The notes: generated by a model not told the origin, from the sequence alone. DNA of 64,000 bases from a virus (IMGVR_UViG_3300042566_000678:62001-126000); one strand, 5' to 3'; shown: positions 45,057-54,070, counted from the stretch's first letter. Numbers and translations: made by a program.

Positions 45057-46253
45057 TTAAAGTTTAACTAATGATTTTTGATACTCCGTTAGTTTATTTA
45101 CCGATATATCAAACACATCGTATTTGAATTTGCCCTCTGCCTTATTGTCAAACATCACCATAGGTAACATAGTTAGGAATCTAAATCTGTTTTGGTCTGC
45201 AAGTAAATCATCACAATTACACTTTACAACTACATCGTTGTATGTTGCACCATCTAATGGTTTGAACTTATTATTTATATCAATGTTGGTAAATCGTAGT
45301 TCACTAGCCAAATAATCAACTGCTATTTCAGTATCACAATGGATAGTTGAAAAGTATGGTTCTAAATAACCAATTACATCTTCTCTTGCATTTTCCAGCA
45401 CTAAACCAATATCATACTTTGGAACAATTGTTGGGTATTGATATTCATCATACAATGGAGTTGTTCCCCATTTACGAATGAACTCTCTTGTCTGTCTCAT
45501 AGCTAGGTAATTCCAATCATCACTTTTCTTTTGTAAATCATCCGTTTGATTTGCGTGTTCAAATTGTCCACCTCTACAAGTCAAATGATAAACCAATGCA
45601 TTCCAAGGTTGTACGAAATCAAAACCATTTAATAGGAAACGATTGAACAAATCTCTATCCTCACTATGTGATTTCATAATTGGGTCATGCCCACCCACCG
45701 ATAAGAAATCTTCTCTAGCTATCAACCAAGGAGCAAACACTCCCTTCGTTGTTCTATCATTATCTAAATTATGTTCTACGAAATCATTAAATCTCTGTTT
45801 CATAAAACCATCCTTCACATTTTCTTCTGGCCACAATCCAAAGTTTTCAACTATCTTTGCTGGGTCTGCTGGATGTAATGGTGGTTCGATTCTTGTAGCT
45901 GATACTACCAATCCTTTCTGCCAATTCTTATATAGATTTAAATCCATATCTTTACCCGCCAACATATCTGCATGATATATAACTACGAACTCCGTAGTTG
46001 CTTTCTCTACTAATAAGTTGTATGCATTACCAATACCATATAATTCTGTATGTGGGTTCTTATGGAAATCTACACCATTCTCCTTACACCAATTCTCCGT
46101 ACCATCATTATCAGCATCAATGAATACTAATATCTTATGGGTTTTATTATAGCAGTTATCTCTAATATACTGAACTGCGTGTTTTAAGTATCGTAAGTTA
46201 TTCTTACTGGTGATACAAAATGTAAAATCTGGTATTATTTCTATTGTTTCCAT
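45057..46253 (-). CDS. family 2 glycosyltransferase
   Basis: 398 residues. GT-A fold: TFCITSKNNLRYLKHAVQYI, ILVFIDADNDGTENW, nucleotide-binding acidic pair, EFVVIYHADMLAG, and the C-terminal MKSHSEDRDLFNRFLLNG typical of the galactosyltransferase-type domain. The final 100 residues are a separate domain. Transfers a sugar from a nucleotide donor; acceptor unknown. First of five glycosyltransferases (45-50.7 kb). Confidence 0.82.
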   Translation of the reverse strand: METIEIIPDFTFCITSKNNLRYLKHAVQYIRDNCYNKTHKILVFIDADNDGTENWCKENGVDFHKNPHTELYGIGNAYNLLVEKATTEFVVIYHADMLAGKDMDLNLYKNWQKGLVVSATRIEPPLHPADPAKIVENFGLWPEENVKDGFMKQRFNDFVEHNLDNDRTTKGVFAPWLIAREDFLSVGGHDPIMKSHSEDRDLFNRFLLNGFDFVQPWNALVYHLTCRGGQFEHANQTDDLQKKSDDWNYLAMRQTREFIRKWGTTPLYDEYQYPTIVPKYDIGLVLENAREDVIGYLEPYFSTIHCDTEIAVDYLASELRFTNIDINNKFKPLDGATYNDVVVKCNCDDLLADQNRFRFLTMLPMVMFDNKAEGKFKYDVFDISVNKLTEYQKSLVKL

Positions 46254-46900
46254 TATTCTCCTACGTCTACCACGTGTCTATCCCAACCAATATGCTTACA
46301 ATATCCTTCTGTGAATATCATTGCAAAGTATTCTCTTTCGTAATAGTATTTACTTATTTCTAACTCTCTACCAATTGGTGTGTACCCATCTTTTGGATAA
46401 TCTACCAACTTTCGTAGTGATGGGTTGAATGTGAATCCATGCCAATGTCCATCAAATCCCCAAATCAATCTACGAACTCCCTTACCATTTACATCATAGG
46501 TTGGGTCTATGGATGGGTGTGGTGTATCGTTAGGGTCTCTTGTCCATACACATATAATCTTTTCATCCAAATCAATTACATCCAAACAAGCCTCAATGAA
46601 TCCTTCTTTGTAGAACTCCCAATCTTCTTCCATATGGAAAATGTATGGGGTTGTTATCATAGTATATGCTTTATCTATACTACGAACTTGACCTATGTTT
46701 TTAGGATTATCTATAAACTTAATTAATGGGTACTTTTTAATCAAGTCATTATTGCAACCAACCACACCACTATCATCAATCACTATAAACTTTTTGATTG
46801 GATGTGTGTTAAACTTATGGAAACTATCCAAAGTTTTCTCTAACAAATCTGGTCTGTTACATGATGTAACTACAACTGAAACCTCTTTAAAGTCCTTCAT
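46253..46900 (-). CDS. family 2 glycosyltransferase
   Basis: 215 residues. VSVVVTSCNRPDLLEKTLDSF, FIVIDDSGVVG, and acidic HMEEDWEFY replacing the usual DxD, as in GT2 family enzymes that modify phage or host glycans. Starts 13 bases inside the 3' end of the next gene upstream, so expression is coupled. Acceptor unknown. Confidence 0.82.
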   Translation of the reverse strand: MKDFKEVSVVVTSCNRPDLLEKTLDSFHKFNTHPIKKFIVIDDSGVVGCNNDLIKKYPLIKFIDNPKNIGQVRSIDKAYTMITTPYIFHMEEDWEFYKEGFIEACLDVIDLDEKIICVWTRDPNDTPHPSIDPTYDVNGKGVRRLIWGFDGHWHGFTFNPSLRKLVDYPKDGYTPIGRELEISKYYYEREYFAMIFTEGYCKHIGWDRHVVDVGE

Positions 46901-47513
46901 AGAAATCGTTTTGTTTTCTTTGACGTTCTATATCTTTAATATGTTTGATTGAATATACCTCTTCCGTTGGGAATATAGAATAGGAATCATATCCCTGTAC
47001 CTTCTCATGTACTTTACCTGCCCAAAAGATGTTTTGTTTGTTTCGATACAATCTACCTTGTACATCTGGATAATTTACCCAACCTTGCTCATTAACTTGC
47101 CATCTCCATTTTGCAATATCCTCCGGTGTTAAACCATTTACGATGTTGATTCGTGGTAGCCAGAACATATCTATCTCTGGGTTTCCCTCTAATATAGTAT
47201 GTAGGTTTTCTATAAGTGTTGGGTCTAAATCTTCATCTGCATCTAATTGGAAAATCCAATCACCACTACAATTTTGATTTAGATGTTGTTTGAATTGCCC
47301 AAAATCCCCATTTAGTGGGAATGATACTAAACGTTGGATTGAACTATCTATTACAGATTTATTTAGATATTCAACTACCTCCACCGTTGCTTTTGGTGAA
47401 TCGAATTGAACTACGATTTCATCTTCTTCTCTTTTGTGTGAAGATAAACGTGTTATAAGGTTTTGTATCTCAACTATCTCATTGGATACTGTAACTGCGT
47501 AACTTATTTTCAT
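46887..47513 (-). CDS. family 2 glycosyltransferase
   Basis: 208 residues. Short GT2 enzyme with YAVTVSNEIVEIQNLITRL and a clear DxD-type motif FQLDADEDLD; W-rich C-terminal half (KWRWQVNEQGWVNYPDVQGRLYRN). Probable nucleotide-sugar transferase, close in size to the neighbour downstream. Confidence 0.82.
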   Translation of the reverse strand: MKISYAVTVSNEIVEIQNLITRLSSHKREEDEIVVQFDSPKATVEVVEYLNKSVIDSSIQRLVSFPLNGDFGQFKQHLNQNCSGDWIFQLDADEDLDPTLIENLHTILEGNPEIDMFWLPRINIVNGLTPEDIAKWRWQVNEQGWVNYPDVQGRLYRNKQNIFWAGKVHEKVQGYDSYSIFPTEEVYSIKHIKDIERQRKQNDFYEGL

Positions 47514-47521
47514 AATCTATT

Positions 47522-48055
47522 TTATTGTCTACCAACTGGCTTTATTTCAAGTCCAATTTTCTTACCTAATTTTTCTACATTGAAATACACTTCACTCAAT
47601 CTTTTTAATCCTGGTATTTTATAGGTTCTATAACAATCGTAGTTTTTAAGTAGTGTATTATTTTTAACTTGCTTTTGATAAAATGCAGCTCCTGTCCTAT
47701 CTATCTTTATAGCTTTAGCTTCTTTACTATATTGTAGATTTTCGGATAGTTCTGTATTAGTATCTTGTATATCTTTTAATAGTGCTACAACGTATAAAGG
47801 TTCTTGTATTTTCTGCATCAATTGAGTAAATACCCTTAAAGGTATTGCGTTTAACTTAATGCAATGTACTAATTTATCGCCTCTGTTAAAACCCAATACC
47901 AATAAGAGTGGAGTCTGCGAACCCCCATATGCTTTTGTTTTACCACTTACATAATCATACCCATATAATCTATAAAACCCACCATTTTTTATTTGGTTTT
48001 TTGTAGTGTTTCTTTCTAAATAGAAATATGGAATATAATAATATAGGTTATTCAT
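47522..48055 (-). CDS. hypothetical protein
   Basis: 177 residues, basic, with FYRLYGYDYVSGKTKAYGGSQTPLLLVLGFNRGDKLVHCIKLNAIPLRVFTQLM. No known catalytic motif. It is embedded in the glycosyltransferase cluster and overlaps the next gene upstream by eight bases, so it may be structural (the style resembles phage tail or neck accessory proteins) or a partner of the transferases. Confidence 0.58.
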   Translation of the reverse strand: MNNLYYYIPYFYLERNTTKNQIKNGGFYRLYGYDYVSGKTKAYGGSQTPLLLVLGFNRGDKLVHCIKLNAIPLRVFTQLMQKIQEPLYVVALLKDIQDTNTELSENLQYSKEAKAIKIDRTGAAFYQKQVKNNTLLKNYDCYRTYKIPGLKRLSEVYFNVEKLGKKIGLEIKPVGRQ

Positions 48056-49313
48056 TTACTTTTGTCAACTTTGGGATATTCAACGGAATAAATTGTTTTA
48101 TTGTTGGAACGTATTTAGTTAAAATACCATCAAACAAAGTAGTCATTTTTTCTAAACCAAAATTTTGTTGGTTTTGTTTTCCTAATTGTTGAGATGCTGT
48201 TTTGTACTTATCGTATCCCTTATAAATATCGGTAAATGTTTTAATTGCTCCGGTGTAATTCACATAGAACCATTTAGTTCCTTCCAAAATGAATTGGTCT
48301 TGTGCTGATGGGTGTACATCTTTCAACTCACCATCTAACAATACTGCACCTTTATTTAAGAAATCCAAATGCCCACTCCAATTAGATGCAATTACGGGCT
48401 TACCTGTCAAACTGAACTCTAATAATGGTCTACCAAATCCTTCACCATGTGTAAACGAAACCATAGTTTTTACCTTTGGATGTTGGTATAGTGCGTTCAT
48501 TTCTGAATCACTTAACTCACCATGCAGTAAATAGATAGATGGGATGTTCTTACCAAACTCTTCCGTAACCTCTTCTAATTTACCCATAGTTGCTTCTCTA
48601 TCCATTACAGAGAAACCCGCTGATGATGTTTTAAGGATTAGTGCAGGTGCGTTCTTTTGCCCTCTAAATGCGTGACAGAATGATTTAATCATCATACCTA
48701 CATCTTTTCTATCGTGCCCCAAATCACCTTTCAACCAATGCCCTACAAATAGGAATGCAAAATCTTCTTTGATTTTATCCAACTCTGGTAATTCAACTTC
48801 TGCTTTCTTACCAAAGAACTCTTCGTTGTATCCCTCAAATAAAACCTCAACCGGCTTTTCTAATTTATGTTCTTTAACTACTCGTTGTGTGTTTCTATCA
48901 GTTTCACTATAAATAGTTTTAACTAATACATCTTTAGAAAACTCCGATGGTACAATAATCATATCCATACGATTACACCCTGCAATAAAATCAACAGAAC
49001 AAGCCGTAGTTTCTATACCAGCAGTAATACCAATATTATATGTACCCATTGGTTGGAACTCATTTGGTACAGTCACTTGCATATACACATCTGGCTTACG
49101 TTCTACACCAGCCACAATTCTTTTAATAATATCTTCATCATTACCAGTTAATGCAGTCATCGGTGTTGCTCCCCATCTGGTAGATATAATACGAACATCG
49201 TACTTATCCAATTTGATTAGAGAACGAACCAAATCTCGTGCATGGTCCCCATAACCACTCCTTGTGGCTACGGGTCCTTGAAATAATAGTAAAGGTTTTT
49301 TAACTTCTGCCAT
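48048..49313 (-). CDS. family 4-type glycosyltransferase
   Basis: 421 residues, two-domain GT-B layout: N-terminal GPVATRSGYGDHARDLVRSLIKL (acceptor side) and C-terminal nucleotide-sugar site with SFTHGEGFGRPLLEFSLTGKPVIASNWSGHLDFL, the E-x7-E-type GEGFGRPLLE motif of GT4. GPVATRSGYG is also found in the next enzyme's phage relatives. Probable retaining sugar transferase. Acceptor unknown. Confidence 0.83.
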   Translation of the reverse strand: MAEVKKPLLLFQGPVATRSGYGDHARDLVRSLIKLDKYDVRIISTRWGATPMTALTGNDEDIIKRIVAGVERKPDVYMQVTVPNEFQPMGTYNIGITAGIETTACSVDFIAGCNRMDMIIVPSEFSKDVLVKTIYSETDRNTQRVVKEHKLEKPVEVLFEGYNEEFFGKKAEVELPELDKIKEDFAFLFVGHWLKGDLGHDRKDVGMMIKSFCHAFRGQKNAPALILKTSSAGFSVMDREATMGKLEEVTEEFGKNIPSIYLLHGELSDSEMNALYQHPKVKTMVSFTHGEGFGRPLLEFSLTGKPVIASNWSGHLDFLNKGAVLLDGELKDVHPSAQDQFILEGTKWFYVNYTGAIKTFTDIYKGYDKYKTASQQLGKQNQQNFGLEKMTTLFDGILTKYVPTIKQFIPLNIPKLTKVNE

Positions 49314-49316
49314 AAC

Positions 49317-50711
49317 TTATTTAATATCTAATGTAAAAATCTCGTGTTTCTTTCTCGGTGTAAAGTTTTCTAATGCATCATTGATTCCATCGGTCATAGT
49401 TTTACACATATTCTCTAATGATAATCCACCTTCGCCTAATGCCCACTCTCTACCTTTTAATCCTAACGCCTTTCTTTCTTCTCTACCCATATTGTAGAAC
49501 TCACTTAATGCCGATGTTACCTCATAAGTATCAACGTGGTCTTCCATAATGTATGGTGTTGGTGGTGAACCTGTATAAGAACGAGAACGGCTCCATACTG
49601 GAATTACCCAATCTCCCCAAGTTACTTTATCTTCAAACTTTCTCCAATCGTGCAAAGAACCAATCTCCACATAATCTTCTTCGTTTAATGCTACACCACT
49701 ATCTTTCCAACGGAAACCACATTGGTCTTGCAATCCACCAGTTACATTTACAATGACAGGTGTTCCTGCTACGATACTTTCTGCACTAGCCAATCCAAAT
49801 CCTTCTGCTGATGAAATGTTTAAAGTAACATCTGCTATATTGTATAACTGATTTAATTGCTGCTCATTCCACTTTCTATCATCAAATATCACATTGATAC
49901 CCGGAGCTAAATCTGCTACTACCTTCGGTAAATCCGTACCATTCTCATCTACCTTTTGTGTGTGCATCAATAAAGCACATTTATCACGTTTTTCTTCTGG
50001 TAGATTATTTACAAAATCTCTAAAAGATACAATCACATCAATTGCCTGCTTTCTACGGATGTTTCGGTTGTTCCAATATGCTACAAAATCATATTTTTTA
50101 TCACCCAATACCTCTTTGTAGAATTTATCATCAATTTGAGTTGGTTTGTAATCTACATCGTTTATACCGTGTGGTACATACTTTACTTGCCAATCAGCAG
50201 GTTGTTTCCAACGTGATTTTGCATCCATTCCCCATACTCTACGAGTAATCCCATAGGTTTGTCTTGAAATAGTACCTACCCAATCACAACTCTCTAAATA
50301 ATCTCTGTTGTATTGTGGGTCTGGTAAATCATCCCAAATGTGATAGAATAAAATTGGGATGTTTTGACGAATCTCATGCTCAATTTGATATAACCAAATC
50401 CAATACCTAGGGTCTGTAAAGTGTAGGATTGCATCTGGGTTTTCCATATTGATGATTTGACGTAACGAATCCGCAGTACCATATCCTGATGATGGGTAGA
50501 TTTTTACATATGCATCTTCGATACCCGTTCTCTTACGGACATCTTCACACAAATCCATAATCTTACCTTCTTCCGGATGTTTTACTGCTGCTCCGATTTG
50601 CACCCAATCGAAATCTTTTAATGTACCTAATACGAATTGCTTTGACATATTTGCAATACCACTTGCCATCCGTAGGTCGTCTGATAGTAACAATATCTTC
50701 TTTTTTGCCAT
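49317..50711 (-). CDS. family 4-type glycosyltransferase
   Basis: 464 residues, GT-B fold. N-terminal SDDLRMASGIANMSKQFVLGTL; central HIWDDLPDPQYNRDYLESCDWVG; C-terminal NISSAEGFGLASAESIVAGTPVIVNVTGG with the GT4 E-G-F-G-L-x-x-x-E motif. Paired with the preceding GT4 gene, three bases apart. Phages of aquatic Bacteroidota often carry such enzymes for virion or host glycans, but the acceptor is not known. Confidence 0.83.
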   Translation of the reverse strand: MAKKKILLLSDDLRMASGIANMSKQFVLGTLKDFDWVQIGAAVKHPEEGKIMDLCEDVRKRTGIEDAYVKIYPSSGYGTADSLRQIINMENPDAILHFTDPRYWIWLYQIEHEIRQNIPILFYHIWDDLPDPQYNRDYLESCDWVGTISRQTYGITRRVWGMDAKSRWKQPADWQVKYVPHGINDVDYKPTQIDDKFYKEVLGDKKYDFVAYWNNRNIRRKQAIDVIVSFRDFVNNLPEEKRDKCALLMHTQKVDENGTDLPKVVADLAPGINVIFDDRKWNEQQLNQLYNIADVTLNISSAEGFGLASAESIVAGTPVIVNVTGGLQDQCGFRWKDSGVALNEEDYVEIGSLHDWRKFEDKVTWGDWVIPVWSRSRSYTGSPPTPYIMEDHVDTYEVTSALSEFYNMGREERKALGLKGREWALGEGGLSLENMCKTMTDGINDALENFTPRKKHEIFTLDIK

Positions 50712-50717
50712 AATTTG

Positions 50718-50921
50718 TTAAAACGCTGAACCGCTTAATTGTAACTGATTGTAATTGTTTAATTTGTTTTTGTAATCTTCATCATTCAGATAAAGTTTTA
50801 TACTCCGATTTACTAATTTTTGTAACGTTATTCCGTTTTCACTTATTGACGAAACCCTAAATGTTTGGTATAAATCAGAGATTATCTTTACCGAAGTCAG
50901 TTTAGTTTCTGCTTTTTTCAT
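50718..50921 (-). CDS. hypothetical small protein
   Basis: 67 residues, basic N-terminus (MKKAETKLTSVKIISDLYQTF), then RVSSISENGITLQKLVNRSIKLYLNDEDYKNKL. The repeat-like SxSENGITLQKLVNRSIKLYL resembles an Arc/MetJ-type ribbon-helix-helix domain, so it may be a DNA-binding repressor. Behind the promoter at 50948-50977. Confidence 0.58.
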   Translation of the reverse strand: MKKAETKLTSVKIISDLYQTFRVSSISENGITLQKLVNRSIKLYLNDEDYKNKLNNYNQLQLSGSAF

Positions 50922-50947
50922 AATAACCCTCTATATATTTGTATATA

Positions 50948-50977
50948 TAAATATACAAAAAATAAAAAATCATACAA
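50948..50977 (-). promoter_or_regulatory. Bacteroidota-type promoter
   Basis: -7 element TATATTTA at 50948-50955, 19-base spacer, TTG at 50975-50977 upstream of it. Confidence 0.65.
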
Positions 50978-50988
50978 AAAAAATTAAA

Positions 50989-51858
50989 TTATTTTTGCCG
51001 AGCTGGACACCTATCCTTAAACTCACAGAATCTACAATTTTTATTACCCTCACCTGGATTTGGTGTGTAATCCGCATCTAAATTATCTGTACCATCTTCG
51101 TTAAATACCGAATCTACGAATCTCATAAAGTCTTTAACCGCACGAGCCACCGATGGACCACCATTAGCAGGAACTAATTTAGATATGCGTGGTATAGTAT
51201 ATTCCGTATTCTCACTAATTTTTCGTTTAATGATTTGGAACTCGACTTGTATCCTGTCTATCGGGTGATTGTACTGCTCTGAATAATAATGTTTGTATAA
51301 TAGTAATTGGTTTAGTTTAGTTTTGTCCGCCTTCTGTTCCTTTGTCCAACCACGCGTAGATGTTTTGAAATCAACAATCTTTAATAGGTTGAACTCTTTG
51401 TGGCGGGTTACTATATCCAAATATCCTAACATAGATACATTGGGTTTTAGTTGGATGTTTAGGGGTAATTCTATACCTACCAACTCCCAACCTTTCTTTG
51501 CGAAGAAGTCATCACTATTTTTCTTAAAGTACTCCAAACAAATGACTCCATCGTTATAGAACTCCATAAGTTCCTCTTTGGAACATACGAACTTGCCTTC
51601 CTCAAACCCTTCATGCTCTTTCTTAAAAGTATCTACAAGCCTTTCTTTAAGTAAAGCAGGTAAATCTATTTCGTTGGCCTCTTTCTTTGTCTTATTGTAG
51701 AATATACTCAAATAATGTTGTAGGGTTTCGTGAAATGCAGTACCAAAGATTGTGTGAATACTACCAGAGTAGACACCTAACTTATCAATGTAGTTGAACT
51801 TGTACTGCTGCGGGCAGGTGGTGTACATTGAATACCGTGAATAGGATACGCGAGCCAT
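50989..51858 (-). CDS. Cas4/RecB-like PD-(D/E)XK exonuclease with Fe-S cluster
   Basis: 289 residues from MARVSYSRYS (the promoter at 51876 excludes the ATG at 51906). Cys15 in MYTTCPQQYKFNY, then LGYLDIVTRH, VDFKTS and QLLLYKHYY form the RecB-type nuclease core (D-E/D-K and Q-x-x-x-Y), and CRFCEFKDRC at the C-terminus supplies three cysteines that with Cys15 can bind a 4Fe-4S cluster. This is the Cas4/AddB-type architecture used in phage DNA replication and recombination to resect DNA ends. No CRISPR array is present. Confidence 0.88.
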   Translation of the reverse strand: MARVSYSRYSMYTTCPQQYKFNYIDKLGVYSGSIHTIFGTAFHETLQHYLSIFYNKTKKEANEIDLPALLKERLVDTFKKEHEGFEEGKFVCSKEELMEFYNDGVICLEYFKKNSDDFFAKKGWELVGIELPLNIQLKPNVSMLGYLDIVTRHKEFNLLKIVDFKTSTRGWTKEQKADKTKLNQLLLYKHYYSEQYNHPIDRIQVEFQIIKRKISENTEYTIPRISKLVPANGGPSVARAVKDFMRFVDSVFNEDGTDNLDADYTPNPGEGNKNCRFCEFKDRCPARQK

Positions 51859-51875
51859 AATATTTTCTTTAAGTA

Positions 51876-51906
51876 CAAATATACAAAAAAGACTTGGGAT
51901 TACCAA
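51876..51906 (-). promoter_or_regulatory. Bacteroidota-type promoter overlapping a terminator
   Basis: -7 element TATATTTG at 51876-51883, 20-base spacer, TTG at 51904-51906. The TTG and spacer lie inside the terminator hairpin at 51889-51911. Confidence 0.76.
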
Positions 51907-51912
51907 GTCTTT
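51884..51912 (-). terminator. intrinsic terminator overlapping the next promoter
   Basis: Stem AAGACTTGG/CCAAGTCTT (51889-51897 with 51903-51911), five-base loop, followed by TTTTTTG on the minus strand. Ends the ParB-nuclease unit. Confidence 0.82.
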
Positions 51913-51939
51913 CTCATGTTATTTTTAACTTATTTAATA

Positions 51940-53190
51940 CTATTTTAAACTATCTAATTGAGCTACAACCTTTCCATAATTTTCATAAAGGTTACCATAT
52001 ACAATAACCATATTATCTTTATGATTATCTAATACATTCTTAATTGGTAAAGTATGCCCACTAATACCAGCGGATTTCCAATCCCTTTCATTAAGATATG
52101 TAAATATAACCAACCAACGATTAATAGTTTCATCATATGCTACTAAAATATATTGCCCCTCTCTAATACCCTGCCCACCTCGCCATTGTGTAGCTGAAGA
52201 ATTAAAATTCGTTACCTTTATTTCAACTTTATCATCAATATCATTGTGATAAATATCGGGGTCTGTGGCGTGACCATGTGCTGCTCTAACATCATATCCC
52301 TCACTTCGTAATATTTGAGCCCCAATCATCTCTGTTAAGTGAGAAATAATCGCAGAGGTAGAACCTTTAGTAAAATCCTTGTAGGGAAAATAATCTTCAC
52401 CATTAATAACTACTTTACTTTCACGTGTGGAATGGATTAAATTTGAAACTCTATTAAATATACTTTTGAAAATATCAGTAGTGTATATTTCACTCCAATT
52501 TCTATTAGGATTATTTGATTTAACTACTTTTGTTTTATTTCTACCAGTTGCCTCATCCCAAGCAGTTTTTACACTCATATCACCAGAATCAACTAGTGGT
52601 AATAAATCTTTACGCTTTGCTTTAATTTCTTGTAGTTTCTTTATCGTATCACGACTTGTACCCAATTGCTTAATATGTTCATCTTCTTGAGAAGTACTTC
52701 TATTAATAGCAAATTCTTTTACATGGGCCAAATTCATTTGTTCAAACTCATTCAATTTAACAGAGTGAGTCATCTTACGATAGATGTTTGAACTAACCAC
52801 AGATTGTAAAGTTGTATATGGTTCGTTTTCAAAATCAGGATAAGGTTTATCCGAAAATACTACCCAAATTTCGGTGTTAGCAAGTTTTGCAGCTTCAGTC
52901 CTAGTGTGACCAGCATCAATTAAACCATCCTCCCATATAATTACAGGTTGTTCGTTTGCAGTTAATCCCCGCTCAATACGTTTTTTAAAATCTTCTGATA
53001 ATTTTAATTGAGTTGCCTTTTCTTCCTCAATGTTTGTATATATCTCTTTGTTAAGAGGATTTGGAATAAGTAAATTTGGGTCTACAAATATCTTATCTTT
53101 TTTCTTTGTTGTAACTAATTGAATTGTTGTTGGCATTCCTTTTGGGGTTTTTGTAGGTATGGGTGATACCTGTATTTGATTTTTGTTCAT
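51940..53190 (-). CDS. ParB-domain protein fused to a PD-(D/E)XK endonuclease
   Basis: 416 residues. Residues about 35-130 are ParB/Srx-like (FVDPNLLIPNPLNKEIY, then ANEQPVIIWEDGLIDAGHTRTEAAKLA), followed by a helix-rich ParB-type region (KLNEFEQMNLAHVKEFAINRSTSQEDEHIKQLGTSRDTIKKLQEI) that could bind DNA. The C-terminal domain has DPDIYHND...DDKVEIKVTNF, the D-(x)n-E-x-K active site of a restriction-like nuclease, and HLTEMIGAQILRSEGYDVR upstream. This looks like a nucleotide-gated restriction enzyme; the neighbour at 53239 is another nuclease. Promoter at 53221 precedes it. Confidence 0.72.
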   Translation of the reverse strand: MNKNQIQVSPIPTKTPKGMPTTIQLVTTKKKDKIFVDPNLLIPNPLNKEIYTNIEEEKATQLKLSEDFKKRIERGLTANEQPVIIWEDGLIDAGHTRTEAAKLANTEIWVVFSDKPYPDFENEPYTTLQSVVSSNIYRKMTHSVKLNEFEQMNLAHVKEFAINRSTSQEDEHIKQLGTSRDTIKKLQEIKAKRKDLLPLVDSGDMSVKTAWDEATGRNKTKVVKSNNPNRNWSEIYTTDIFKSIFNRVSNLIHSTRESKVVINGEDYFPYKDFTKGSTSAIISHLTEMIGAQILRSEGYDVRAAHGHATDPDIYHNDIDDKVEIKVTNFNSSATQWRGGQGIREGQYILVAYDETINRWLVIFTYLNERDWKSAGISGHTLPIKNVLDNHKDNMVIVYGNLYENYGKVVAQLDSLK

Positions 53191-53220
53191 AATTTATTGT
53201 TTTAAAGTTTAAAATTTATG

Positions 53221-53251
53221 CTAATATACAACTAATATTTAAGATTTCCTA
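53221..53251 (-). promoter_or_regulatory. promoter, TAG variant of the -33 box
   Basis: -7 element TATATTAG at 53221-53228, 20-base spacer, TAG at 53249-53251. Reads into 51940-53190. It overlaps the 3' end of the 53239 gene. Confidence 0.55.
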
Positions 53252-53793
53252 ATAAAATCAACAAAATCTTGTAACTTTTTTTCGTTAATTGGTTTGTAGT
53301 TCGGATTTCTCCATATCGGTTTAGTTGATGAACGTTTCCCATCACACAGATAAAACACCTTATGAATATTACCCTCATCCATATAATACTCGTATGCCTT
53401 ATCACTTACACTATTTTCTAATGCAAGAATAAAAGTAGTTGGTTTGGATGTAACACCATTTAGGATTCTACCAAAATCTGAACTAGCCCTTTCCATAAAA
53501 CATCTATCTAAATATGCTTTACATTCACCAATCTTTTGCATAGTCCCATCTGTATGGTATAGGTGTCTATCTACCTGAAACTTTAAGGAATACCCACTTT
53601 TAGATACGGATTCAATAAAATCATTTTTCTTTGATTCACCACCGATTTCAGTTTTCCAAATCAAATCTAACAATCCTTCTACCACCTCTTTCATAGTGGA
53701 ACGAACCATACCCATTTCGCCTTTGTTGGCGTAAGACCTTGCCATTCCGACATTATCTTCGTAATACTTAATGTAAGTTTGTAAGTTGCTCAT
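53239..53793 (-). CDS. PD-(D/E)XK restriction-endonuclease-like protein
   Basis: 184 residues. Helical N-terminus (YIKYYEDNVGMARSYANKGEMGMVRSTMKEVVEGLLDLIW), then GTMQKIGECKAYLDRCFMERASSDFGRIL, where IGECKAY gives the E-x-K half of the active site and the following helix is as in type II restriction enzymes. TFILALENSVSDKAYEYYMDEG recalls the core strand of such enzymes. No methyltransferase is nearby, so phage DNA must either lack its sites, be modified some other way, or the enzyme acts on host or rival DNA. Confidence 0.65.
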   Translation of the reverse strand: MSNLQTYIKYYEDNVGMARSYANKGEMGMVRSTMKEVVEGLLDLIWKTEIGGESKKNDFIESVSKSGYSLKFQVDRHLYHTDGTMQKIGECKAYLDRCFMERASSDFGRILNGVTSKPTTFILALENSVSDKAYEYYMDEGNIHKVFYLCDGKRSSTKPIWRNPNYKPINEKKLQDFVDFIRKS

Positions 53794-53794
53794 A

Positions 53795-54070
53795 TTAATA
53801 AGATTTTATGTTTTCTTCGTGATAAGTTGTGGTTTTACCGCTACTATTTTGTTGTGTTGTTATGGTTTCACCTCTACTTGTAAAGTAATGAAAATGCATT
53901 CCATCATAAAAACGATACATTTTCACACCATCTTTCTCAAAAAGATATTCTACCTCAAACCCATCATCTTTACCAACACGTTCCTTTGACATTGGTTCGT
54001 TAGTACAAGCCCCAAACAACATAGCACCTAGTACTATGATTGTTATGTAAATCGCTAATATCTTTTTCAT
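53795..54070 (-). CDS. lipoprotein, DUF4884-like
   Basis: 91 residues from MKKILAIYITIIVLGAMLFGAC (lipidation at Cys22); an ATG at 54115 would overlap the next gene and prevent a normal signal peptide. The body EVEYLFEKDGVKMYRFYDGMHFHYFTSRGETITTQ resembles DUF4884 lipoproteins of Bacteroidota (YRFYDG-x-x-x-YY/HYF). Probably outer-membrane anchored. Two-base overlap with 54072. Confidence 0.72.
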   Translation of the reverse strand: MKKILAIYITIIVLGAMLFGACTNEPMSKERVGKDDGFEVEYLFEKDGVKMYRFYDGMHFHYFTSRGETITTQQNSSGKTTTYHEENIKSY

